Shown in pieces: positions 8,311 through 16,889 of a DNA stretch of 64,000 nucleotides; the first letter of the stretch is position 1, and every line of letters starts with the position of its first letter. The notes under the pieces were generated by a model. It was not told where the DNA came from. It worked only from the letters and a program-made list of their open reading frames with translations, and did not search any database. Location of the stretch: assembly GCF_002968575.1 (NCBI RefSeq), contig NZ_PVBM01000003.1, positions 248,001 through 312,000 of the forward strand, given 5' to 3'. A program made the position numbers and the translations under genes. This stretch comes from Neorhizobium huautlense. GTDB taxonomy: Bacteria; Pseudomonadota; Alphaproteobacteria; Rhizobiales; Rhizobiaceae.

Positions 8311-11300
8311 TCAGAACTGCGTGGGACATGAGAAGGCGCTGAGTGCCTCCAGCCGGAAGGGGTTCAGCACCGAGCCGAACTGGACGTCGAACTCCGCCGC
8401 CTGAGCGTTCTGCTGAAATTTTGCGCGGAAGAGGTCGTCGCCCTGCAGGGTGATATTTGCGTCGTCGAAAAGTCGGAAGGGCGACCAGTCGCCGTTTTCC
8501 GTCAGGGCCTGCTGCCAGCCGCCGGGCTGAAAAGCCAGACGCGAGACATTGCTCGCTTCAGTCGACGGCCAGACAATCGACTTGGATTGGACGGGCCCAT
8601 GGAAATAGACCACCCGCTGTCCCTCGATCTCCAGCATCACAGCATTGGCATCGTTCGATAACGAGACAGGCTTGATGTTGATGGTGATTGCCGGATTTTC
8701 GCTACCCGCCGGAAAGAAGGCCCGATTGATCTTGTCGGCATTTTCAAACTGGGCGATCGCTTCGCTCGGGATACTGGGGGCACCGAAGGTGCCCTTCCAT
8801 CCCCAGGGAGTTGATGTCGTATCCACGAAGGCCGCCAGTTTCTCGTTGAAGAATGTCTTGAACAGGCCTTGCGGGCCAAACAGGCGAACGAAGTCGCTCA
8901 TCGCTACGTCACGGGGAGACTCGCGGTCAAAGGGATATCGGCCACTGACCACATTGGAGCAGAAAGCCCCACCTTGGGCGGCCCAAGCGTCACTCATACG
9001 AGAGCGAGCCGATTTCACGGCAAGAGAGCCGACATCGGCTGCGACACCGGCCATCCACGTATCGACAGGCGCGGGAAGACGGCGAGCCTGCTGCAGGAGG
9101 TTTTGATTGGCGTCGGTAAGCTGGCTGTCGACATCAAAGACCTTTGCCACTTCGGCTGTGGAGGTGGTCGCCCGCGACAGCTGTTCGTGGACCTTCTGCA
9201 ACACCGGCTTGAGCTGGGCGATCCGGGATTTCGGTACGTCTTTTTGATCGGCAGGTGATGTCTGACCCGCAGGCGGCTCGAGGGCCTCGCGTAGCGAACC
9301 GAAAAGATCCGGTGCATCTGCAGCGCCGTCGAGTCCTGTAGTGGACGCCGGAAGGGGAATATCAGCCGCAGAAGCGACCTCCTTGCCGGGGACGCGCAAA
9401 TCGGTAGCAGCGGCGATCGACTTGACGATCGTTTCCACCGGGTTTGAGTCCCCGGCCAAGATACGCGTGGTTTCGGCCGCGTCGGCTATAGTTTGAGACG
9501 GCTTCACCCGCATGTCGGCGAGCAGCGAAGACCATCGTTGCTGAAAGCTGCCGAAATAAAGCTGCAGAGCGGCCTGGCTAATCGTGTCGACGGTGGCTCC
9601 GGCAGGGTTGGCGACGCCTCGTACCCAGTGTTCATCCAGTGCCTCACGCGCGGCCTCGGTAATCTTCGGCAACACGACCAGACGATATCCCGTACTGGAG
9701 AATAAGCCTGGAACGCCGTCACTCAAAGGGATTCTGGAGCTTCGCTCGAAGGCCTGTTCGCCGAGGGGACCAAGCGCAGTGGCGGGAGCCCAGGCTGGGA
9801 GCGCACGCGCCTGCGGGTAGTCTGCGAGAATATCGTAGGCACGGGCAGCGATGCTTTGCGAGCGAATGGTCTCCCTAGCCTTGGCAATCAGGATACCATC
9901 AAGCTCGATCGGCGGCAGCGAACCGGTCGCCATCGCGCTGGTGTGAGCAATCAGGGCTTGCCGCGCTGAGGCACGTCCTTCGCCGGGGTATAAAGCCGTG
10001 AACATGTCTTCGGCTTTTGCGGTAACGAAGGCGGGATCCAGTCGGCCGAGACCGCCGAGCATTGCATAGAGTTTCAGCGCATTGAAGACTTTGGAGACTT
10101 CCGTTGTTCCCGTCATCTCCTTTTGGAGCTGGACCAGGATGCGTGGCAGCAGGAGTGCGTTTAAAGCCCGCTGATAGGCATCACGCTGTCGGCCTGAAAC
10201 TTTGCTTTCCTGGTCGAGGCCGAAACTGAGAGGCCAGACGCGTGCTTGAGAAAAGTCCGTCGTCACCGCGGCCAGGTTGTCGAGCGCCGGCAACACCCGC
10301 AGGAAATCAGTATCGGTGACCTCGCGCACCGGCACGTCCCGCACGAGCTGCTCATAGGCGTCGATGCGCTGTTCAGCGCTTGCGAGCGCCGAGGTGTTCT
10401 GGAAATAGGTCGCGATCCAGCTCGTCAGGACCACGGCAAGCAGCGCAACTGCGCAGGCATAGACGGTGCGACGGAGGAAGACTTGTCGGCTGGACAGCCG
10501 CTTGTCGCGAGCGACGAGCGAAGCCTCGTCGAAGATCACATCCTTGAAGAGGCGGGATAGAAAATAGCTGCGCCGCGAGCGTGGAGCACCCGCTGAGGCC
10601 ATGGCTTGCGCTTGCGTGCCGGAGGCAAAGTAGATCCCCCGCAGCAAGGGTGGCTCGATCAGTTTTGAACCGGAGCACAGCTCCGTCATAACCTCGTGCA
10701 GGCGTTCCTTCAGCGAGGCTAGTTCAGCGGGAAAACGGAAAATCCGGCCCCGCAATTCCGGGTTCGGCTCCTGTTGCAGGCGTTCTATCAGCATGGCGCC
10801 GACGCGTTCCTGCAGCATTGCAAATTCTTCGAGGAAACGATCGGGAAGGGTGGTGGCTTTGTAACTCTCCTCTAATCCAAATGTGGTTCCCCAGACCTGT
10901 TCGCGGTCGCTTTTATTGAAACTATCGAAGAACTCGACGAAACCGGTCAGAAGATCGACTTTTGTTAGCACCAGATAGACCGGAACGCGGGCTTGCAGAA
11001 ACTCGTCCAGTTCCGAAAGCCGCTGGCGAATGATCCTGATTTCCTCGCGCTGCGCTTCCGCATCGCGTGTGAGCAGGTCGTCGACGGAGAGCGTCACCAA
11101 TGCGCCGTTGATCGGCTGGGAGGGGCGATATTTGCGCAGAAGCCCCAGGAAACCCTCCCAACCCGCCTTGGCGGCACCGTTCAGATCGTCCTGGGTCGTA
11201 TAACGTCCGGCAGTATCGATAAGGATTGCCTCATCGGCAAACCACCAGTTGCAGTGACGCGTACCTCCGATACCTTGCACGGAATTGCTTCCGAGCGCGT

Positions 11301-11790
11301 CACCAAGCGGAAATTTGAGCCCGGAGTTGGTAAGAGCAGTCGTTTTGCCGGAGCCGGGTGCTCCGAAGATCACATACCACGGAAGCTCATAAATGTAGCC
11401 GAAACGCTTGCGGGTGATGCGACGGAGGAGCTGCAGGGCCTCCTTGAGGCGGCTGTGGATCTCGCCGATTTCCGCCTGCTGGCTGGCTGCGGCCTCGGCC
11501 GCGGCATCCCGCTCTATACCTTCGACGAGCTGCTTGTCCCGGCGCCGGTCGCGGATGATCGTGTAGGCAAGATATGCAACCCAGCCTGCGATCACGACAG
11601 CGATCAGCGTGAGGCGGGCGTTGGCGCTTGCGAGCGGCTTGAAGTCGCCATAGGCGGCGAGATGGCCGTAAAACCAGATGACGACGCAGATGGCGGCCAC
11701 CCAGATGATGGAAATGAAACGCCGTCCGAGCAGGCCCGCATAGGCCTCCACATAGGAGCGAAGCGTATAAAAGAGGCTTAAGGGGTTCAT
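8311..11790 (-). CDS. tssM: T6SS membrane-complex protein TssM (IcmF/ImpL)
   Basis: 1159-residue inner-membrane protein of the TssJLM trans-envelope complex. Two N-terminal transmembrane helices (about 26-46 and 60-79) precede a cytoplasmic NTPase-like domain with Walker A GAPGSGKT at 143-150 and a DTAG Walker B-like motif. A third helix lies near 436-456, followed by a long periplasmic region. Length and layout are normal for IcmF. Its start overlaps the stop of the tssL reading frame in an ATGA, so it was evolved to be coupled to full-length tssL. Confidence 0.93.
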   Translation of the reverse strand: MNPLSLFYTLRSYVEAYAGLLGRRFISIIWVAAICVVIWFYGHLAAYGDFKPLASANARLTLIAVVIAGWVAYLAYTIIRDRRRDKQLVEGIERDAAAEAAASQQAEIGEIHSRLKEALQLLRRITRKRFGYIYELPWYVIFGAPGSGKTTALTNSGLKFPLGDALGSNSVQGIGGTRHCNWWFADEAILIDTAGRYTTQDDLNGAAKAGWEGFLGLLRKYRPSQPINGALVTLSVDDLLTRDAEAQREEIRIIRQRLSELDEFLQARVPVYLVLTKVDLLTGFVEFFDSFNKSDREQVWGTTFGLEESYKATTLPDRFLEEFAMLQERVGAMLIERLQQEPNPELRGRIFRFPAELASLKERLHEVMTELCSGSKLIEPPLLRGIYFASGTQAQAMASAGAPRSRRSYFLSRLFKDVIFDEASLVARDKRLSSRQVFLRRTVYACAVALLAVVLTSWIATYFQNTSALASAEQRIDAYEQLVRDVPVREVTDTDFLRVLPALDNLAAVTTDFSQARVWPLSFGLDQESKVSGRQRDAYQRALNALLLPRILVQLQKEMTGTTEVSKVFNALKLYAMLGGLGRLDPAFVTAKAEDMFTALYPGEGRASARQALIAHTSAMATGSLPPIELDGILIAKARETIRSQSIAARAYDILADYPQARALPAWAPATALGPLGEQAFERSSRIPLSDGVPGLFSSTGYRLVVLPKITEAAREALDEHWVRGVANPAGATVDTISQAALQLYFGSFQQRWSSLLADMRVKPSQTIADAAETTRILAGDSNPVETIVKSIAAATDLRVPGKEVASAADIPLPASTTGLDGAADAPDLFGSLREALEPPAGQTSPADQKDVPKSRIAQLKPVLQKVHEQLSRATTSTAEVAKVFDVDSQLTDANQNLLQQARRLPAPVDTWMAGVAADVGSLAVKSARSRMSDAWAAQGGAFCSNVVSGRYPFDRESPRDVAMSDFVRLFGPQGLFKTFFNEKLAAFVDTTSTPWGWKGTFGAPSIPSEAIAQFENADKINRAFFPAGSENPAITINIKPVSLSNDANAVMLEIEGQRVVYFHGPVQSKSIVWPSTEASNVSRLAFQPGGWQQALTENGDWSPFRLFDDANITLQGDDLFRAKFQQNAQAAEFDVQFGSVLNPFRLEALSAFSCPTQF

Positions 11791-12127
11791 CTCGAAGCGC
11801 CTCCTGTCATCACGCCCGCGGGTGCAGCCGGCCGTTCAGACTGAATAGGCGGGACCCTGAGGGGGGAACCGTTCAGCCGCTCGGACGGGTTGGTGAGGAC
11901 CAAAATTTCCGTGCGCCGGTTCATTTCACGACCTTCCGGCGTGGCGTTGTCGGCAATCGGGTCGCTGTCCGCACGGCCTTCGGTGAGGATCGCCTCCGGA
12001 CCGGTGAAGGAACTGAGTATCTGCCCCACGGCCTTGGCGCGGGCTTCCGACAGGTGCCAGTTCGAGGGAAATTGGATCGTACGGATCGGCACATTGTCCG
12101 TGTAACCGACAACCACGGCCCTGAAAT
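11787..12127 (-). pseudogene. tssL: Detached OmpA-like peptidoglycan-binding domain of tssL
   Basis: Out-of-frame continuation of tssL. It reads FRAVVVGYTDNVPIRT, then SNWHLSEARAKAVGQIL and MNRRTEILV, the conserved parts of an OmpA/MotB C-terminal peptidoglycan-binding domain. It ends at the tssM start with an ATGA overlap. No plausible independent start with a ribosome-binding site was seen, so it is probably untranslated unless ribosomes slip or the frameshift is a sequence error. Confidence 0.82.
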
Positions 12128-13335
12128 TTGTCGGCTGCCAGCGCACCGCCGATTCTCTGCAGCAGGTCGCGGAACTCGTTGCTGACCTCAGCGCTGCCGA
12201 CCTCGAACAGACCGGAATTGTTTATGCGCACCAGAAGCCGGCCGTTCGAATCCGAGAGGGTGACGAGCTTCTTGTCGACTTCTGGTTGAAGGAAGGCGAG
12301 CAGGTTGTCGAGCCGGCTCGGCACCGGCGGTGCCGCGGCCACGGGAGGCTCAGCCGGAGGCGCGGGCACAGGTTGTACCGCTACCGGCGCCGGGTCTGGT
12401 TCCGGTGTGGGCGCTGTGATCAATACGCTCGGCGGTTCGCGCGGCGGGAGGCTGGCAAGACGTTGAAATGTTCCGTCGGATGCCCTGTTGAGCGAGAGCG
12501 TGAAGAAGAGATAACCGAGCGCGAAGACCAACGCGAGCACGGAAAGAAGGGTCCAGAGAGCAGCAGCTGTTCGCAGCGGCTTGTGGCGGGCAGAAACGCC
12601 CTTCCAATGTGGGGAAAGTTCGCGTTCGAAAACGCCGAATTGACCGAGGAGGGTTTTGTAGAGGCTGTCGCGGATGCGGCCGAGCTCCAGGTTGCCGCGC
12701 GGCGAAACACGGGTGCGGCCTTCGAATGCAAGCGACAGGCAGAGATAGATGAGCAGCAGCAGGTCTCTGTTTGCACCGGGGCTCTGGTGGAAATGGTCCA
12801 ACAGGTCGAACACCCGGTCACCACCGGTCACGTCCATATGGAATGTGGAGACAAGACCGGAGCGCGCCCAGCCCGCGCGTACACCCCAGGGTTTGCTGAG
12901 GATCACGTCATCAACCGTCGCACAGACGACGTAATGAGCAGCGCGGGCGCGTTCAGGACTGATCCGGGCGCCTGCCAGATCGCGTTCATATCGGTTGACG
13001 GCCTGGACGGAAGACCGCCGAAGTTCATCGATATCCGGCTGATCATCACTGTAACGGAGGGCGTGCGCGAGGTTGAGCAGGGGGGCTGCCGAGCGGACAA
13101 GCGTCGGGACTTCCTCTCCACCGAACCTGAAATCACGCAGCAGTGCTTCGACGGACCAGCCACTCCTGGAGTTCGTCCGGTCGGTTTCGGTTCCCACGGC
13201 GCCGTCGGGGAAGTCCAAGACGTCATCCAGCATTTCCGCCATCTTGCGGGCGGACTGTTTCTTCTTGATGCCGTCGTCAGTGAGTTCGACGATGGTCGGC
13301 AGGTTCTGCCAGGAGGATGCGGGTTCGTTCTTCAT
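11926..13335 (-). CDS. tssL: T6SS protein TssL (DotU/ImpK), reading frame ending early by frameshift
   Basis: The frame encodes the DotU domain (about 60-245), a transmembrane helix (about 265-285, LLSVLALVFALGYLFF) and a Pro-rich linker, then goes out of frame. With the start at 13335 (ATGA overlap with the tssK stop) Thr14 lies in NLPTIVEL, matching the PpkA target Thr14 of A. tumefaciens TssL. Near 12127 the frame passes from RIGGALAADKF into meaningless sequence, while the correct OmpA-like continuation lies one frame over. The simplest explanation is one extra T in the run AAATTTC. As written, 469 residues are made with a garbage tail; restored, it would be 515. A sequencing error cannot be excluded. 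Confidence 0.88.
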   Translation of the reverse strand: MKNEPASSWQNLPTIVELTDDGIKKKQSARKMAEMLDDVLDFPDGAVGTETDRTNSRSGWSVEALLRDFRFGGEEVPTLVRSAAPLLNLAHALRYSDDQPDIDELRRSSVQAVNRYERDLAGARISPERARAAHYVVCATVDDVILSKPWGVRAGWARSGLVSTFHMDVTGGDRVFDLLDHFHQSPGANRDLLLLIYLCLSLAFEGRTRVSPRGNLELGRIRDSLYKTLLGQFGVFERELSPHWKGVSARHKPLRTAAALWTLLSVLALVFALGYLFFTLSLNRASDGTFQRLASLPPREPPSVLITAPTPEPDPAPVAVQPVPAPPAEPPVAAAPPVPSRLDNLLAFLQPEVDKKLVTLSDSNGRLLVRINNSGLFEVGSAEVSNEFRDLLQRIGGALAADKFQGRGCRLHGQCADPYDPISLELAPVGSPRQGRGADTQFLHRSGGDPHRRPCGQRPDCRQRHAGRS

Positions 13336-14672
13336 TCTCTCAGGGCCCACAGTTCCATTTCAAGGCCAGGAAAATCGCCCGCAAGGTGCATGGCGATGGC
13401 GCTTGACGTATCGAGTTGCTTCCAAAGCGGATTTTTGGTGTCGAGTTCGAAATAGATGGTGCCAGCCCGATAGGGCAGCTGGCGAGGCAGCACGGGCAAC
13501 GGCCGGACCGGGATGCCGGGCAGCGCGACGTTGACAAGATCCGCGATGCGCTCAACGGGCCCGACCTTGATCTGCGCCGGCAGCTTGCGGCGAACCTCCT
13601 CGGCCGACATTTCCGCCCGAACCGCCAGGACGAAACCGGCATCCTTAAGCAGCGAGCGGTCGTTGATGGTGCCGACCCGCACGCCGTGTCGGCGTTCGGC
13701 AAGCTCGATGGCAACGGCAGCCTGCTCCAGTACAGCCGAGAGCGACATGCGAAGGTCTTCGAACACGGAAGCAAAAGTTGCCTTGAGGTCCTCGTGTCGA
13801 TACGGCGGAAAATCGGTAGAACGCTTGCGATCGGTGGTGAAGGTGGCGAGTTCACCGGCCAGCTGAATGCATGTCTCGTAGAATTCGATTGGATGTATCC
13901 GCGTCGCATTGGCCAGGATATGCTTCAGCATCGGATCTGCGCGGTTCAGGATCTGCAGCAGGAAGTAATCGCCCACTTCCGCCGTGCCCCGGATCGTCGG
14001 ATCACCGATCCGCTCGGCGATTGCTTCTGCACGGTGGCGCACGATGCCGAGGAGTTCGGTCATCAGTTCCGTCAGCCGTGCTTCCGCCGCGCAGTTGAGG
14101 CTCGGGGCTATATATTCCGGATCGAGAATGACGGCTCGGTCGGAACGCACCTCGATCACGCGGGCAAGGCCGATGAGTTCGTAGCCGGCAAGTTCATCTC
14201 CGCTTTTAAGGTAGCGGAGTTTGAGGCGCCCCACATCGATTGGAGCCATGAAATCAGTCTCGACATTGGCATCCGGTGCCTCGTAGTGGGAAGCCACGAA
14301 GCGTACGCTGTTGAGGGCTGCGCCGCCATTCAGCGCGACGTCTGCCTTGCCGGGTTGCCTGACCGGTAGCGCGAGATAGATGACCGAATTTCTGACGCCT
14401 TCATCGAGTTCGAGCGGCGGCGGCAGGTCCGTATCGATGGGGGCTTCGAAAGGAGTGCCGTCCGGAAGGATGCCGCGCAGGTTTGACAATGCGAAATGGC
14501 CAATTGCCAGTGCGCTGCGATCGATGCCAATCTCAAGAACACCCCATGGATAGGGCGAGAGGCCACGCGTGCTGGTACGGACCAGCCGTTCGGTCCATCG
14601 GTCTGCCTGCTGGAAGTGTTGCACGCGGAGAAACATGCCTTCGCTCCAGGCTACCCTGTTCTCATTCCTCAT
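13332..14672 (-). CDS. tssK: T6SS baseplate protein TssK (ImpJ)
   Basis: 446-residue baseplate component that links the baseplate to the TssL/TssM membrane complex. The N-terminus MRNENRVAWSEGMFLRVQHFQQ is the TssK hallmark (W-x-E-G-x-F/L-x-x-Q-H-F-Q) and fixes the start at 14672, an 11-base overlap with fha. The protein ends just at the tssL start. Length matches the family. It is intact. Confidence 0.93.
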   Translation of the reverse strand: MRNENRVAWSEGMFLRVQHFQQADRWTERLVRTSTRGLSPYPWGVLEIGIDRSALAIGHFALSNLRGILPDGTPFEAPIDTDLPPPLELDEGVRNSVIYLALPVRQPGKADVALNGGAALNSVRFVASHYEAPDANVETDFMAPIDVGRLKLRYLKSGDELAGYELIGLARVIEVRSDRAVILDPEYIAPSLNCAAEARLTELMTELLGIVRHRAEAIAERIGDPTIRGTAEVGDYFLLQILNRADPMLKHILANATRIHPIEFYETCIQLAGELATFTTDRKRSTDFPPYRHEDLKATFASVFEDLRMSLSAVLEQAAVAIELAERRHGVRVGTINDRSLLKDAGFVLAVRAEMSAEEVRRKLPAQIKVGPVERIADLVNVALPGIPVRPLPVLPRQLPYRAGTIYFELDTKNPLWKQLDTSSAIAMHLAGDFPGLEMELWALRE

Positions 14673-15858
14673 GCGGTATACCTTCTTCCTTCCCAATTCC
14701 CGGTGCTGCGTCAGCGGTTCTGCCGGAGGCCTGAGCCATCGCATCCCGGAGGAGTTCCAGGATCGACAGTGTCTTGCCGTTCTTGTCGAATTGTGCCCGG
14801 TAAGCTTGCCAATAGCGGCGGTCACGGCCCCAGGCGGGGCTCATTCTGCCGGCGTCAACCCGTGCTTCGAGAACTCTCGGCTCCAGGGTCCTGCCCGCTT
14901 CGTGCACCAGAGCCTGCAGCGCCGAGTTGAGTTTAAGCTGGTGCTCGAGCAGCCTCTCAACGCGGTTAACTAGAGCCTCATCGGCGCCCCTGTCGGAAAA
15001 TTCCGGTTGAGGCAGACCAGCTGGAGCGCTCAGGTCGAAAAGCGCGAAGGCATCCTCGACCGTTTCCTCCAGCCTGCCGAGAAGGGATTCCAACCGTTCC
15101 CCGATGTAGCTCTGCACGACTGGTGAAACGGCGGGCAAGTCTTCAGACTTAGCTGATGGCGGGTCATATTCGGGGGTATTCCGTATTGGAACCGTTCGCG
15201 CGGAGCCGATCGGTACTGAGACACGCGTCGCGGTGCCGTGTTCGATCTGGCTGCCATAGTCCGACGAAAGATTAAGATCGGAAAGCCAGTCGTCGGGTAT
15301 GATCTTTGAGACGGATTGTATCTCGGGCGGCCCGCTCCAACCGATCTCGACATGCCGAGATCTTCCCTGACCCTCCCTTGAGCCAAAAATGGACCCTGCC
15401 CATTCGTCCTCCGGCCGCTCGCCGAGGATGCCGGTGGCGATGCTCCCGCCCGGCGCGATGTCAGCCAGGATCGCGGATATGGTCAGCGGTTCGTCGCTGA
15501 CGGTGAGGCTGGCGTCGGGATCCTCTATTGCTGCGTCTTTCTGCCCGGAGATTTCGACCAGGAAGGCAAGACCGCCAAGCTCCAAACGGGATTGATCCGC
15601 TAGCCGTGCCACCTCGCCTTCGTGAATAATGACTCCGTCCACCTTGGAACCGTTGGCGCTTTGATCGCGAAGGAGATAACCGCGACTGTCGCGCTCGATG
15701 ACGCAGTGGAGCTTCGAAACGGAGCGCTGATCTTCAGGCACCTGCCAGTCACAATCCGGCGCGCGGCCCAATGTGCGCCGGCCCCGTTCGAGGAACCACT
15801 TCTGCCGCGTGGGGAATGCTGTGGAGCCGCTCGAAAGAGGCTTCAATTCAAGCCGCAT
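14662..15858 (-). CDS. fha: FHA-domain T6SS regulator Fha (ImpI)
   Basis: 398 residues. The N-terminal forkhead-associated domain (about 10-100) contains RTLGRAPDCDWQVPED, VSKLHCVI and QSANGSKVDG, the phosphothreonine-binding loops. The long middle and C-terminal part has no recognised domain. In A. tumefaciens Fha binds phospho-Thr14 of TssL and is also the target of TagF repression. The start at 15858 (MRLELKPL) is chosen because a GGGGAGG site precedes it and the FHA fold begins at once; the longer frame would reach far into tssG. Confidence 0.88.
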   Translation of the reverse strand: MRLELKPLSSGSTAFPTRQKWFLERGRRTLGRAPDCDWQVPEDQRSVSKLHCVIERDSRGYLLRDQSANGSKVDGVIIHEGEVARLADQSRLELGGLAFLVEISGQKDAAIEDPDASLTVSDEPLTISAILADIAPGGSIATGILGERPEDEWAGSIFGSREGQGRSRHVEIGWSGPPEIQSVSKIIPDDWLSDLNLSSDYGSQIEHGTATRVSVPIGSARTVPIRNTPEYDPPSAKSEDLPAVSPVVQSYIGERLESLLGRLEETVEDAFALFDLSAPAGLPQPEFSDRGADEALVNRVERLLEHQLKLNSALQALVHEAGRTLEPRVLEARVDAGRMSPAWGRDRRYWQAYRAQFDKNGKTLSILELLRDAMAQASGRTADAAPGIGKEEGIPHEE

Positions 15859-16879
15859 GATCCCTGCCTCCCCGAACCTGTGCCGCAAGATGCTCCACGA
15901 TGATTGCATCGCCGCTATCTTGAGACGCTGGAGCCAGGCGAGCCCAGCTATTCCAGCCAAGCCGGGGCGGGTCACCCGCTCCCGCTCCACCTGGGCCAAG
16001 CTGGCAGAAAGGAATGTCCTCCTTTTTCAAGACCACCTGAACATCGAAATCGAAGCCGGAACCGACATAGAGACGGGTGAGCGCAAAGAGCTCGGCAATC
16101 TTGCGCCCGCCAGGAGCAAGCGCCAGATAGTCGGCGTAACCGAGTGGGCCGATCACCAACCTGAAGCCGCCGCTGAAATCTTGAATGGCGGCACCGGCCG
16201 TCGCGTTCACGCCGAGCTGGACGCCATGGGGTTGTCCCATGCGACTGCGATCTTCCTCGGGAATTGTCAGCCACCTGGCACGGAAAAGCTCGATCTCTAC
16301 CGGCAAGCCAGTGAATTCGCGCAACATGGCACACAGATTGGCGGCGTTGCGGGTGCGTGCGGCAAAGAAACCCGAGAACCGCAGGATCACGTCTTCATGG
16401 AAGCCGCTTTGTTTTGCCAGCCGCTCGGTACCGAAGCCTGTGAGCGAAAGAAGGGCTGTGATAAATGCGTTGCGCTTCTGGTCCCGGCCCCACCGCAGCC
16501 GTCTGGCAATCCGGTACTTCTCGCAGGCGTCGGCAAAGAGTTCAGTGAAACGAGTGGTGAACAGGTCAAAGAAGCTCACCAAAGCCCGTGATTTATTGCG
16601 CTCCTCGCGCATGATGAGTTCGTTGTAGGCCGGGGGCAAAGATCCGATCGGTCCTATAGGACCGGCCAGTGCCACCCGAAGTGCAGCCTGCGACCCCCTT
16701 CGTTCAAGACCACTGACGGCAAGCGGCGCCAGTGAAACGCCGACATGGGAAACCACGCTGAGATCTCGTTCGACGGACGCCTGCGCGACGCGAAATGCCG
16801 TCACAGGCTCGAGACGACCTGGATCGCGTTCGAGCAAGTCGGGTAAGGCGTCAGTCTGGCGCGAGGTTGAGAGATCCAT
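15848..16879 (-). CDS. tssG: T6SS baseplate protein TssG (ImpH)
   Basis: 343-residue baseplate wedge subunit. Recognisable family segments are a central GPIGPIGSLPPAYNELIMREERNKSRA stretch (about residues 71-97), ALVSFFDLFTTRF, and a C-terminal half with FRLVIGPLGYADYLALAPGG. It works with TssE, TssF and TssK around the TssI (VgrG) hub. It sits between tssF, with a 10-base gap, and fha, with an 11-base overlap. Confidence 0.92.
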   Translation of the reverse strand: MDLSTSRQTDALPDLLERDPGRLEPVTAFRVAQASVERDLSVVSHVGVSLAPLAVSGLERRGSQAALRVALAGPIGPIGSLPPAYNELIMREERNKSRALVSFFDLFTTRFTELFADACEKYRIARRLRWGRDQKRNAFITALLSLTGFGTERLAKQSGFHEDVILRFSGFFAARTRNAANLCAMLREFTGLPVEIELFRARWLTIPEEDRSRMGQPHGVQLGVNATAGAAIQDFSGGFRLVIGPLGYADYLALAPGGRKIAELFALTRLYVGSGFDFDVQVVLKKEDIPFCQLGPGGAGAGDPPRLGWNSWARLAPASQDSGDAIIVEHLAAQVRGGRDHAA

Positions 16880-16889
16880 CTTTCCTTTC

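Noticed and set aside
12286-13455. Long plus-strand open frame opposite tssL
   Set aside because: No family resemblance, no ribosome-binding site, and fully covered by the recognised tssL gene on the other strand.
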